From Microbacterium murale (GTDB lineage: Bacteria > Actinomycetota > Actinomycetes > Actinomycetales > Microbacteriaceae): a stretch of DNA of 64,000 nucleotides. The DNA is taken from NCBI RefSeq assembly GCF_030815955.1, contig NZ_JAUSXK010000001.1:2914001-2978000 (forward strand), in the 5' to 3' direction. The notes beneath the pieces were generated by a model. The model was not told the origin of the DNA. It did not search any database and was given only the letters and a program-made list of their open reading frames with translations. This document shows positions 8,101 to 15,691 of the stretch, piece by piece. Position 1 is the first letter of the stretch, and each line of letters opens with the position of its first letter. The position numbers were made by a program, and so were the translations under genes.

Positions 8101-9827
8101 TCGATTCGGTGAACGCCGTGGCAGACGACCTCACCGACGGCGACACCGCCAACGGCGAGGCGGATGTGCTCATCCTGCTCGTGCACGAGGGCGCCACCTC
8201 CACCGACGTTGCGACCATCACGCCGGACTCGGCACTCGGCGAGATCGTCGCCGGTGTCGATGACAGCGTGAGCGCGATCGTCTCGGCGCACACCCACCTC
8301 GCGTACAACCATGTCATCGACGGCCGTCCGGTCATCTCCGCCGGTCAGTACGGCGAGAACTTCGGTCTGATGAACCTGCAGGTCGACCCCGAGTCGAAGG
8401 AGCTGCTCTCGATCACCAACGAGATCAAGCCGCTCACGAAGACCGAGAAGGACCCGGTCACCGGCAAGGACGTCATCACGCCGCTGTACGACGCCGACGG
8501 CGAAGTCCAGGCGATCGTCGACGCGGCCAAGGCCGAGGCGGATGTGCTCGGTGCCGAGTCGGTCGGTGCGATCACCGGCGACTTCAACCGCGCTCGTCAG
8601 ACGAACGGCTCGGAGAACCGCGGCGGCGAGTCGACGATCGGCAACTTCGTCGCTGACGTGCACAAATGGGCGACGGGCGCGGACATCGCGATCATGAACC
8701 CGGGCGGCATCAGGGCGAACCTGGCGTACGCGGGCACCGGCGAGCAGGATGCCGACGGCAACGTCACGTTCCGCGAAGCCGCGACCGTTCAACCGTTCGC
8801 CAACACGCTCGTCACGCTGAACCTCACCGGCACGCAGCTGAAGGGCGTGCTGGAGGAGCAGTGGCAACCGGAAGGCGCGAGCCGTCCGTTCCTGAAGCTC
8901 GGCATCTCGGAGGGTCTGCAGTACACGTACGACCCGACGGCGGCAGCAGGGGAGCGGATCACATCGATCACCCTGAACGGCGAGCCCATCGATCCCGCGG
9001 CGTCGTACGTCGTCGCGGCGAACTCGTTCCTCGCGGCCGGTGGAGACAACTTCTTCACCTTCGCGGAGGGCACGGGCAAGGCCGACACAGGCAAGATCGA
9101 CCTGCAGTCGATGGTCGACTGGTTCGATGCCAACGGCACGGCGACGCCCGACCTCGCGCAGCGCGCGGTCGGCGTGACGCTGAGCGCAGCGGATGCAGAC
9201 GGCTACAGCGCCGGCGATCAGGTCACGATCGACCTGTCATCGCTGGCGTTCAGCGGGGGAGATGCCGCACCGGCTGAGGCCACCGTCTCGCTCGGAGAAA
9301 CGGTTCTCGCCACGGGCGCCGTCGACGCGACGATCGTCGACACGACGGATGAGGCAGGACGCGTGAGCCTGACGTTCACGGTTCCGGAGGGGGTGACCGG
9401 GGAGCAGCAGCTCACCGTCGCCACCGCAGACGGGACGAGCGTGCAGGTGCCGTTCACGATCACGGGTGAAGGTGGCGGCGGCGAGTTCACCGGCACCATC
9501 GAGGTCGGCGCGAAGACAGTCAGCGCGGGCAAGAGCCTCACCGTCACCGGTGCGGATTTCGTGCCCGGTGAGACCGTGGCGATCTCGCTCGAATCGAAGA
9601 AGGGCAAGGTGATCGAGCTCGGCACTGCCGTCGTGGACGAGAACGGCAGCTTCAGCAGCGCGGTCACGGTTCCCAAGAAGACGGATGCCGGCAAGTACAC
9701 GGTCATCGTCGCTCAGGAGGACGGTGACCAGGCCACCGGCACGGTCACCGTCAACCGCGGTGGCGGTGGCGGTGTGGTCCGCGACATCCTCGACTGGCTG
9801 TGGGATCTCGTCAGCGGCTGGTTCTGA
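5181..9827 (+). CDS. Secreted multidomain nuclease / 5'-nucleotidase (ExeM/NucH type fused to UshA type)
   Basis: A 1548-residue secreted protein. The signal peptide spans about 1-46 and ends PAFADT. Visible domains in order: lamin-tail domain (about 50-190); OB-like domain (about 240-345); endonuclease/exonuclease/phosphatase domain (about 510-805) with GAFNVFNYF, ALMEIEN, LLGDFNAYG (about 712) and SSDHDPV (about 798); calcineurin-like 5'-nucleotidase domain (about 815-1110) with NDFHGRI, GDLIG, GNHEFD (about 895) and SAHTHL (about 1035); 5'-nucleotidase C-terminal domain (about 1140-1320) with GGESTIGNFVADV; two Ig-like modules; and a Gly-rich linker before an aromatic tail rich in Trp. Both enzyme cores keep their metal ligands. 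It likely degrades extracellular DNA to nucleotides and dephosphorylates them. No sortase or membrane anchor is seen. The ATG has GAGGAG about 10 nt upstream. Confidence 0.92.
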   Translation: MMSAPDDRNLGVSVSHRTGRGRIGTLAATCVFALGAGALVASPAFADTSGTGVVINEAYLSGGSAGAAFTNKFVELYNPTAAPITLDGMSLQYRSATGTGAFNGVAPLTGVIPAGGYFLVQGNSNGTAGAALPTPDAVTTLTPSGTNGTLALVEGTTAVSLTPGSVAGVDGVVDLLGYGTSNTFETAAATPPAGNTDVKSLNRTGGVDTDVNSADFTLSASITPQGSGGTGPTDPTDPVDPTAVSIAEVQGTTDASPLDGQAVTVEGIVTGDYRVGGYKGISIQTAGSGGEPDATPGASDGVFVYLNALAPALEIGDLVSVTGTVSEYFGQTQIAPASVEAVSVVTAGVGVPAATPLPETVIGADREAYENMFVAPSGTYRLASSHQLYNYGTLWLNPGDLNVKSTETTRPGADAGAIAAANRADRILLDDGWNSQVTSGDHTGEQPYFTTDTVVRNGDVVDFADNGYVLQYGFEDWRLQPVVAIDDASDAADKATFTTENPRTDTAPEVGGDVQVGAFNVFNYFTTLQSENPEARGAKTAELFATQKSKIVTAINDLDADVVALMEIENSIHFGKPVDTAVADLVDGLNEAAGTDVWDFVPTPAALLDTDTDVITNAIIYKKDAVTPVGDSATVVDEAVWGNAREPIAQTFDADGKIVSVVANHFKSKSGDGDEPADGQGHFNADRVAQAQSLLGFTETLAETSGSEDILLLGDFNAYGQEDPIDVFAQAGWTDLVPAADAGYTYTFDGELGSLDHAIASPSLAESVTGTGVWGINSPEWSDRGYEFGAAEAGTPFRSSDHDPVIVGLSSEIPPVSIDVVTINDFHGRIEADGVAAGAAVLAGAVQSVRDANPNTVFAAAGDLIGASTFTSFINDDNPTIDALNAAGLDVSAAGNHEFDQGWEDLRDRVQDRADWEYISSNVFLTETGETALAPAWVTEMEGVDVGFIGAVTEELDSLVSPEGIADLEVRGIVDSVNAVADDLTDGDTANGEADVLILLVHEGATSTDVATITPDSALGEIVAGVDDSVSAIVSAHTHLAYNHVIDGRPVISAGQYGENFGLMNLQVDPESKELLSITNEIKPLTKTEKDPVTGKDVITPLYDADGEVQAIVDAAKAEADVLGAESVGAITGDFNRARQTNGSENRGGESTIGNFVADVHKWATGADIAIMNPGGIRANLAYAGTGEQDADGNVTFREAATVQPFANTLVTLNLTGTQLKGVLEEQWQPEGASRPFLKLGISEGLQYTYDPTAAAGERITSITLNGEPIDPAASYVVAANSFLAAGGDNFFTFAEGTGKADTGKIDLQSMVDWFDANGTATPDLAQRAVGVTLSAADADGYSAGDQVTIDLSSLAFSGGDAAPAEATVSLGETVLATGAVDATIVDTTDEAGRVSLTFTVPEGVTGEQQLTVATADGTSVQVPFTITGEGGGGEFTGTIEVGAKTVSAGKSLTVTGADFVPGETVAISLESKKGKVIELGTAVVDENGSFSSAVTVPKKTDAGKYTVIVAQEDGDQATGTVTVNRGGGGGVVRDILDWLWDLVSGWF

Positions 9828-9844
9828 CAATGAACCGCTGACAC

Positions 9845-9880
9845 ACGGAGGCCGCCGGGAGAGTTCCCGGCGGCCTCCGT
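9845..9880. terminator. Bidirectional terminator hairpin
   Basis: A perfect 16-bp stem (ACGGAGGCCGCCGGGA, loop GAGT, then its complement) lies between the convergent nuclease and VOC genes. It lacks a strong T-run. Confidence 0.75.
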
Positions 9881-9890
9881 CGTGTGCGGA

Positions 9891-10499
9891 TCAGACGGCC
9901 TGCTCCCAACGGAAGCCGTCAGGAGCTGTGACCTCACCCAGCGCGCCCTGGATCCGGATACGGTGCGATCCGGATCCCTCGCTCGGCACGTTGACGGACT
10001 TCGCCAGCGCTGCACGCTTGTACAGGCCCAGACCGATGGACCCTTCAGCGGTCTTGAAGTCGACGTAGCTGCCGAAGCTCTTACCGGCGGGAACGCCCCG
10101 CTCGACATAGAACGCCTTGCTCGCTTTGACGTCGTCGACGCCGAGCAGCAGTACGACGCTGTCGATCGTGCGACTCGGCGCGGCAGTGTCCTTCTTCGAA
10201 GAGGTGGCGATGTTCCACACCGCGCCGTCGGGAGCCTGGACCGCGCCACCGAAGCCCCACAGCGACTTCGCCGCCGGCTTGACCACTGCGGCGCCAGCGG
10301 CGATGGCGTCGTCGAGCAGCAGCTGCGCGTTCGCGGGCTGCGACACGATGAGCGAGAGCGTGTATCCGCGGAACCCGGAGGTCGCGTCATCCGATTGGCG
10401 AAGGCGAAGCCGATCTCCGAGAGAGAAGGCCTGCGCGTAGAACGCTTCAGCGGCTGACAGGTCGGAGACTTCGAGTGTGATGGTGTCGATGGTGTTCAT
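9891..10499 (-). CDS. VOC (glyoxalase/bleomycin-resistance fold) family protein, two half-domains
   Basis: The protein has two βαβββ halves, recognisable from ITLEVSDLSAAEAFYAQAF (about 5-22) and VVLLLGVDDVKASKAFYVER (about 115-135), each followed by APDGxxW-type ends (QAPDGAVWNIA and TAPDGFRWEQ). VOC proteins bind metal or small molecules and include dioxygenases and antibiotic-binding proteins; no metal-ligand set stands out enough to name a reaction. The ATG at 10499 follows GGAG at a short distance; a GTG at 10508 would add three residues. It converges on the nuclease gene and stands alone. Confidence 0.75.
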   Translation of the reverse strand: MNTIDTITLEVSDLSAAEAFYAQAFSLGDRLRLRQSDDATSGFRGYTLSLIVSQPANAQLLLDDAIAAGAAVVKPAAKSLWGFGGAVQAPDGAVWNIATSSKKDTAAPSRTIDSVVLLLGVDDVKASKAFYVERGVPAGKSFGSYVDFKTAEGSIGLGLYKRAALAKSVNVPSEGSGSHRIRIQGALGEVTAPDGFRWEQAV

Positions 10500-10575
10500 G
10501 TGCTCCACGCTATGAGCGCGCCGTGCGCTGCGCTTCTTGATTCCTGCTCGATCGAGGGTCCGTAGGCGAGGCAGC

Positions 10576-11382
10576 CTACGGTGTGATCACCTCGACGTCC
10601 GCTTGTGCGAGCGCGGCGAGGAGTCTCGGCGTCGGCGGAGTGTTCGTGACGAAGAAATCAGCGCGCTCCAGTCCGGTGACCTGTGCGAAGAGACGTCGAT
10701 CGAACTTGGATGAGTCGGCGAGAATCGCGGTCCGGTCGGCGCGCTGGATCATCTCGGACATCATCGCCGCATCGCCGAGATTGGACGTCGAATACCCCGA
10801 CTCGTCGACGGCGCCGACCGCGATGATGGCGAGGTCGCAGCGGATGTCCACGTCCGGGCCGCCTGGCGTCATCGTGAATGTCACAGGGCCGGTAGTCGCT
10901 TGCGTGATGGCGCGCACGGCACCGCCGAACACATAAAGGTCGCGGAACGCGGACGGCGCGATCTCCGCCGGGATCCGTAGGTTGTTCGTCGCGATCGTCA
11001 GGTCGCGGTGGTTGCGTAGTGCCCGCGCGACGGCGAGCGTCGTCGTGCCGGCATTGAGCATGATCACGGAGCCGTCCTCGACGAGGTTGCTGGCGAGGCG
11101 AGCGATCCGCTCCTTCTCCTCCGTCTGCATACGCAGGCGCACGTCGAGGGCGCGGTCCTTGAGCTGTCCGCTCGCTGCGCTGACAGCACCTCCGTGAGTG
11201 CGAATGAGTACGCCCTCGCGATCCAGCTGATCCAGATCTCGTCGGATCGTGTCGATCGACACCTCGAAGTGCGTGGCGAGATCACCGACCGTGACCTGCC
11301 CGGTCTGCTCGACGTAAGTGGCGAGATCGGCCTTTCTTCCGGCGGGAAGGCGGCGTCGATGCGTCGGTGCAGATGCTTCCAT
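10576..11382 (-). CDS. DeoR/GlpR-family sugar-responsive transcriptional repressor
   Basis: The 268-residue protein begins with a winged helix-turn-helix (about 17-70: DLATHFEVSIDTIRRDLDQL, then GVLIRTHGGA), the DeoR-family signature. The rest is the DeoRC sensor domain with an NAGTT phosphate-binding loop (about 106) and AIIAVGAVDESG. Family members respond to phosphorylated sugars. It is transcribed divergently from the sugar-transport and aldolase operon across 231 bp that contain phased repeats, so it is the probable local repressor and its effector is probably a sugar phosphate made by that operon. Confidence 0.9.
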   Translation of the reverse strand: MEASAPTHRRRLPAGRKADLATYVEQTGQVTVGDLATHFEVSIDTIRRDLDQLDREGVLIRTHGGAVSAASGQLKDRALDVRLRMQTEEKERIARLASNLVEDGSVIMLNAGTTTLAVARALRNHRDLTIATNNLRIPAEIAPSAFRDLYVFGGAVRAITQATTGPVTFTMTPGGPDVDIRCDLAIIAVGAVDESGYSTSNLGDAAMMSEMIQRADRTAILADSSKFDRRLFAQVTGLERADFFVTNTPPTPRLLAALAQADVEVITP

Positions 11383-11519
11383 GAAGACATCTTTAGCACA
11401 CCGGACTGGTCAACCCGGCACAGTCATGCAGAAAAATGCAAAGCCTGCCGGTGGCGACGTTCGTCGGCGCTCCCTTGGCTCTATCTCATCGTTAGGCCGA
11501 ACGACCACCATGATGCCAC

Positions 11520-11547
11520 TTGACGAAGTTGCATATCTCGGCATAAC
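11520..11547 (+). promoter_or_regulatory. Promoter of the sugar ABC/aldolase operon
   Basis: TTGACG (11520-11525) and CATAAC (11542-11547) are separated by 16 nt; TAACAT at 11544 with an 18-nt spacer is an alternative -10. The region is clearly more AT-rich than its surroundings. Confidence 0.5.
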
Positions 11548-11575
11548 ATCGCTTAAAACCGCATTAACAAGCATT
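11531..11575 (+). promoter_or_regulatory. Five phased 10-bp repeats, candidate DeoR-type operator
   Basis: Units beginning GCATATCTCG, GCATAACATC, GCTTAAAACC, GCATTAACAA and GCATT follow one another at exactly 10-bp steps (starts 11531, 11541, 11551, 11561, 11571). They overlap the -10 box and predicted transcription start. Direct repeats on one helix face suit oligomeric DeoR-family binding. Confidence 0.45.
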
Positions 11576-11613
11576 CAGCTGACGGTGCGGCACGATCTCG
11601 AAGAGGAGAAGTG

Positions 11614-12903
11614 ATGAGCACACAGCAACGGGGACACGCCCGACGAATCGTCAGCGCCACCACAGCGGCAGCAACGCTCATAGCGCTGGCCGGCTGCGCG
11701 CCCAGCGCCGGCAGCGACAACGCCGGTGACGGTGACGTGACGATCGAGTTCGCGCAGTGGTGGGAACCTGAGCTCCCCGACGGCGAGTTTCGCGCGTTGA
11801 TCGACGAGTTCGAGGATGCGAACCCTGGGATCACGGTCGATCTCGTGAGCGGGCCCTACGCCTCCACCAAGGAGCAGCTTTTCGCCGGGGCTGCATCCGG
11901 CACCATGCCCGACGTCGTGGGCCTTGACGGCGCCTGGGTGAACGATTTCGCCTCGCAGGGCGTCATCGCCGACCTGAGCGCGCTCATGGAGGAGTACGAC
12001 TACGACGACAGTGAACTGGCGAGCCAGATCCAGGTCGACGGCAGCACCTACATGATCCCCGTCGTGAACTTCGTCTACCCGATGTTCACGAACGACACCC
12101 TGCTGGCCGAGGCGGGCGTCACCGCGCCGCCGACCACCCGCACCGAGTTCGCGGATGCTGCCGCCAAGGTCTCCGCCCTCGGCGGCGATGCGTCCGGCTG
12201 GGTCCTCCCGCTTTCGCTCGAAGCGCCGAACGGCGTGCAGAACGATGTGATGTCGTGGGTCTGGGCCTCGGGAGGCTCGATGCTCAAGGACGGTCAGCCG
12301 GACCTGACGAACGACGAAGTCACCTCGGCTGTCGACTTCATCGGCGGCCTCTGGGACGACGGCTCGATCGCCTCCGGTTCCTTCACCATGAAGGAGCAGG
12401 ACAAGGTCGAGGAGTTCACCAACGGTCGTGTCGGCATGATGATCGACTCGCTCGCGCACATCAACCTGATCCGCGAGACGAACCCCGACCTGAAATTCTC
12501 GATCTCGGCGCTCCCCGCTGAAGACGGATACGACGGCGAACGCGGCATCCCGTACGCATCGTGGGGGATCGGCGTCGCAGAGAACTCCGAGAACAAGGAA
12601 GCCGCGTTCAAGCTCGTCGAGTTCCTGATGAGCGAGGACACCAACTCCGAGCTGTCGACCATGGCCAAGGCGTTCCCCGGCAACTCCAAGTCGGTGCCGG
12701 ACTTCGTGAACGACGATGAGCTGTTCAAGAAGGCCTTCGAGATCTACCAGGCGGGCTACCCGGCGAACGAGTTCACCGGACTTCCTGTCGCGGAAGAGCT
12801 GATGCGAGTGCTCGGCGAGCAGCTGCAGGCAGCTTTCGACGGACAGCAGTCGATCGACGATGCGCTGAAGAGGGCGCAGGACGCCTGGATGGCGGAGTTC
12901 TGA
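11614..12903 (+). CDS. Sugar ABC transporter substrate-binding lipoprotein
   Basis: The N-terminus has a charged start, a hydrophobic stretch and the lipobox LAGC (Cys about residue 28), so the protein should be lipid-anchored on the outer face of the membrane. The remainder has the extracellular solute-binding family 1 pattern: EFAQWWEPE early, AASGTMPDVVGLDG, and MPYASWGIGV-like spacing late in the chain. The ATG at 11614 is chosen because AGGAG lies 5 nt upstream; a GTG at 11611 is too close to that site. It is the first gene of an operon with two permeases, an aldolase, a kinase and an isomerase. The bound sugar is unknown. Confidence 0.9.
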   Translation: MSTQQRGHARRIVSATTAAATLIALAGCAPSAGSDNAGDGDVTIEFAQWWEPELPDGEFRALIDEFEDANPGITVDLVSGPYASTKEQLFAGAASGTMPDVVGLDGAWVNDFASQGVIADLSALMEEYDYDDSELASQIQVDGSTYMIPVVNFVYPMFTNDTLLAEAGVTAPPTTRTEFADAAAKVSALGGDASGWVLPLSLEAPNGVQNDVMSWVWASGGSMLKDGQPDLTNDEVTSAVDFIGGLWDDGSIASGSFTMKEQDKVEEFTNGRVGMMIDSLAHINLIRETNPDLKFSISALPAEDGYDGERGIPYASWGIGVAENSENKEAAFKLVEFLMSEDTNSELSTMAKAFPGNSKSVPDFVNDDELFKKAFEIYQAGYPANEFTGLPVAEELMRVLGEQLQAAFDGQQSIDDALKRAQDAWMAEF

Positions 12904-12926
12904 TCTCCTGCCTCCCCGCATGAACG

Positions 12927-12958
12927 GGGTGCCGCATCGCTGATGCGGTGCGGCACCC
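12927..12958 (+). other. Intercistronic mRNA hairpin after the binding-protein gene
   Basis: GGGTGCCGCATCGC pairs with GCGGTGCGGCACCC across the loop TGAT (14 positions, one mismatch). It lies 24 nt after the binding-protein stop and ends 25 nt before the permease start. Such hairpins often keep the binding-protein mRNA more abundant than downstream genes. Confidence 0.6.
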
Positions 12959-12983
12959 GACCAATCAAGGAGTACCGGTTCAC

Positions 12984-13907
12984 ATGAGCCTGAGAACGAC
13001 CGACGACACCGAGGTGATCGTCACCGGAGTCTCGTTGTCCCGTCGCCGACGGCAACTGCGCAAGACCACGGAGTCTTACGCCTTCCTCTCGCCGACGATG
13101 ATCCTGCTGTTCGTCCTGATGATCGTCCCGATCGTCATGGTGATCGGCTACTCGTTCCAGGACAATGTGATCCTGAACAAGTCGCCCGAGTTCGTCGGTA
13201 TCGCGAACTATGTCGAGATACTCTCGGACCCGGGCTTCTGGAAGGCCACGGGTAACACGATCCTGTTCACGGTCGCCAGCGTGGTCGCTCATCTCGTGCT
13301 CGGCCTCGGCTTCGCAATGATGCTGAACAGCCCCCTGCTCGGCGGCTTCGCGAGGTCGATCTTCCGAGCCCTCTACGTGCTGCCGTGGCTCTTCACCGTC
13401 GCGGTGATCGCCGTGCTGTGGCGCATGCTCCTCGCCCCCAACGGCGTCGTCAACTTCCTGCTCAACACCGACATCGAGTGGCTCGCCTCACCTCAGCTGG
13501 CGCTCGGCACGATCATCTTCATAAACATCTGGGCGGGGTACCCCTTCTTCATGGTCAGCCTGCTGGCCGGGCTCCAAGGCATCCCGAACGAACTCAACGA
13601 GGCAGCGACTGTCGACGGGGCCGGCGCTGTCCAGCGCTTCTGGAACGTCACCATCCCGCAGCTGCGGCCGATCATCGTCAGCCTCGTGCTGCTCGACCTG
13701 ATCTGGACTTCGCAGCAGTTCGCGCTCATCTGGATGACCACCGGCGGCGGTCCCATCGACGTCACTGAGGTGCTCAGTACCTTCACCTACAAGCTCGCCT
13801 TCGCCAAATACGACTTCTCACTCGCCGCGACGTCCGCAGTGCTGGTCCTTCTCATGTCGATGGTGCTCGCCGTGTTCTACGTGCGCCACCAGAAAGCGAG
13901 GGACTGA
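12984..13907 (+). CDS. Sugar ABC transporter permease, MalF type
   Basis: About 307 residues with six predicted membrane helices; the first (about 28-50) is rich in Ile, Val and Met. The EAA loop reads EAATVDGAGAVQRFWNVTIP, the contact site for the ATPase. The ATG at 12984 follows AAGGAG by 11 nt; an ATG at 12948 falls inside the intercistronic hairpin and is rejected. It forms the channel with the next gene. The importer has no ATPase gene here, so a shared MsiK-type ATPase is inferred. Confidence 0.9.
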   Translation: MSLRTTDDTEVIVTGVSLSRRRRQLRKTTESYAFLSPTMILLFVLMIVPIVMVIGYSFQDNVILNKSPEFVGIANYVEILSDPGFWKATGNTILFTVASVVAHLVLGLGFAMMLNSPLLGGFARSIFRALYVLPWLFTVAVIAVLWRMLLAPNGVVNFLLNTDIEWLASPQLALGTIIFINIWAGYPFFMVSLLAGLQGIPNELNEAATVDGAGAVQRFWNVTIPQLRPIIVSLVLLDLIWTSQQFALIWMTTGGGPIDVTEVLSTFTYKLAFAKYDFSLAATSAVLVLLMSMVLAVFYVRHQKARD

Positions 13908-13909
13908 TC

Positions 13910-14755
13910 ATGGCTCTCACCGTAAAGACCCAGCGCACGGTCGCGAAGACCGGTGTCACGATCGGCCTCATCATCGGAGCTGTGTTCGCCGCGGGGCCTG
14001 TGCTCTGGATGCTGTCGAGCTCTTTCAAGTCGAACACGCAGATCTTCGAGATGCCGCCGCGGTTGATCACCGACACGTTCTCATTCGACGCGTACGTCGC
14101 GATCTTCACCAGCCCCGAGACGATGCGGTTCTTCCTCAACAGTTACATCGTGGCCGGTGCTGTGACTGTCCTGACGCTCATCGTCGCGATCCAGGCGGCC
14201 TACGCGTTCAGCCGCTTCGAGTTCAGGGGCAAACGCATCCTGAATGTCGTGATCGTCAGCGTGCAGGCGGTACCACCGATCACGCTGCTGATCCCGTACT
14301 TCGGCCTCATGGTCGCGCTCGGCCTCTACAACTCGTACCTGGGCCTGATCCTCACCTACATGGTGTTCACGTTGCCCTACGCGATCATCATGATGACCGG
14401 CTACTTCAACACTCTCCCGAAGGAGCTCGACGAAGCCGTGCGGGTCGACGGTGCCGGGTCCATGACCGCCCTATGGCGCATACTCGTGCCGATCTCCGTG
14501 CCCGGCATCGTCTCGGTCGGCATCTACACCTTCATGATCGCGTGGAACGAGTATCTGTTCGCGCTGACACTCACCCGCACGGTAGACATGCGCACCGTGC
14601 CGATCGGCATCCAGCTGCTCATGGGCCAGCACTCCTACGAGTGGAACCAGATCATGGCGATGAGCGTGCTCGGGTCCATCCCCGTGCTGATCCTTTTCCT
14701 CTTCTTCCAGCGCTACTTCATCAGCGGGCTCACCGCTGGATCCGTCAAGAGCTGA
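13910..14755 (+). CDS. Carbohydrate ABC transporter permease, MalG type
   Basis: A 281-residue protein with six predicted helices and the EAA motif EAVRVDGAGSMTALWRILVP. It starts 2 nt after the previous stop. The segment GPVLWMLSSSFKSNTQIF after helix 1 is typical of the second permease of CUT1 sugar importers. It should pair with the preceding permease. Confidence 0.92.
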   Translation: MALTVKTQRTVAKTGVTIGLIIGAVFAAGPVLWMLSSSFKSNTQIFEMPPRLITDTFSFDAYVAIFTSPETMRFFLNSYIVAGAVTVLTLIVAIQAAYAFSRFEFRGKRILNVVIVSVQAVPPITLLIPYFGLMVALGLYNSYLGLILTYMVFTLPYAIIMMTGYFNTLPKELDEAVRVDGAGSMTALWRILVPISVPGIVSVGIYTFMIAWNEYLFALTLTRTVDMRTVPIGIQLLMGQHSYEWNQIMAMSVLGSIPVLILFLFFQRYFISGLTAGSVKS

Positions 14756-14800
14756 TCCGTCCGCCCATACTTCGACCACCACGAAAACAGGAGAATTCAC

Positions 14801-15664
14801 GTGCTCTACACCGGCAAATCCATCCTCGATGTCGCGAACGACCACAACTTCGCGATCCCAGCCTTCAACATCAGCGACTGGGCGATGTTCAACGGCATCA
14901 TCGACGTCAGCGAGGAGCTGGCCGCACCGGTCATCATCGCGATCCACCCGGACGAGGTCTCGCACATCAGCACCGACCTGATCGCAGCGATGCGCTCGCG
15001 GGCACATCGCGCCAGCGTTCCCGTGGCGATCCACTGGGATCACGGCGGAACCTATGAGCAGATGATCGTCGCGATCCAGGCCGGCTTCACCTCGGTCATG
15101 ATCGACGCGTCGCTGCTGCCGTTCGACGAGAACGTCGCGTTGACCCGCAAGGTCGTCGAGGCGGCCCACGCGGTGGGCGTGCAGGTCGAGGGGGAGCTCG
15201 GCACGATCGGCGCGAATGACAGCTACGGAGAGTCGGGTGCGGCCGAGATCATCTACACGAACCCGGCGGATGCCGTTCGTTTCGTCGAGGAGACGGGTGT
15301 CGACAGCCTGGCGATCGCCATCGGCACCTCGCACGGACTGTACCCGGCCGAGAAGAATCCAGAGTTGCGCCACGATCTGCTTGAGGAGATCAAATCGGCT
15401 GTCGGCATCCCGCTCGTGCTGCACGGTGGATCGTCGAACCCGGATGCGGAGCTGCGTCGTGCGGTGGAGCTGGGCGTCAACAAGATCAACATCTCAAGCG
15501 ACATCAAGGTCTCGTACCACAATCGCATGCGTGAGATTCTCGGCACGGATGAGCGGCTGCGCGAGCCGAACGCGATCCAGCCCGAGCCGATCGTTGCCAT
15601 GAAGGTGACAGCGGCTGAGAAGATCAAGCTGTTCGGTGCAGACGGCAAAGCCGAGCTGTACTGA
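14801..15664 (+). CDS. Class II ketose-bisphosphate aldolase (FbaA/GatY/KbaY family)
   Basis: The 287-residue enzyme keeps the zinc and catalytic set: Asp80-His81 in IHWDHGG, Glu132 in GELGTIG, His178 in GTSHGLY and His208 in VLHGGSS, followed by NKINISSDIK. It would cleave a ketose 1,6-bisphosphate (or ketose phosphate) to dihydroxyacetone phosphate and an aldehyde. The GTG start follows AGGAG by about 8 nt. Its position next to a kinase and an isomerase suggests it acts on the sugar imported by this operon, not general glycolysis. Fructose and tagatose bisphosphate cannot be told apart from sequence. Confidence 0.92.
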   Translation: MLYTGKSILDVANDHNFAIPAFNISDWAMFNGIIDVSEELAAPVIIAIHPDEVSHISTDLIAAMRSRAHRASVPVAIHWDHGGTYEQMIVAIQAGFTSVMIDASLLPFDENVALTRKVVEAAHAVGVQVEGELGTIGANDSYGESGAAEIIYTNPADAVRFVEETGVDSLAIAIGTSHGLYPAEKNPELRHDLLEEIKSAVGIPLVLHGGSSNPDAELRRAVELGVNKINISSDIKVSYHNRMREILGTDERLREPNAIQPEPIVAMKVTAAEKIKLFGADGKAELY

Positions 15665-15691
15665 CCCACGGACTGGAGGGGCGATCGACGC

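Noticed and set aside
5187..8867. A 1226-codon open frame opposite the nuclease gene
   Set aside because: It is the complement of a real high-GC gene, has a repetitive Arg/Val/Asp composition, no domain and no start signal.
11427..11440. TGCAGAAAAATGCA inverted repeat upstream of the sugar operon
   Set aside because: TGCA is self-complementary and the match is short; the phased repeats nearby are better supported.
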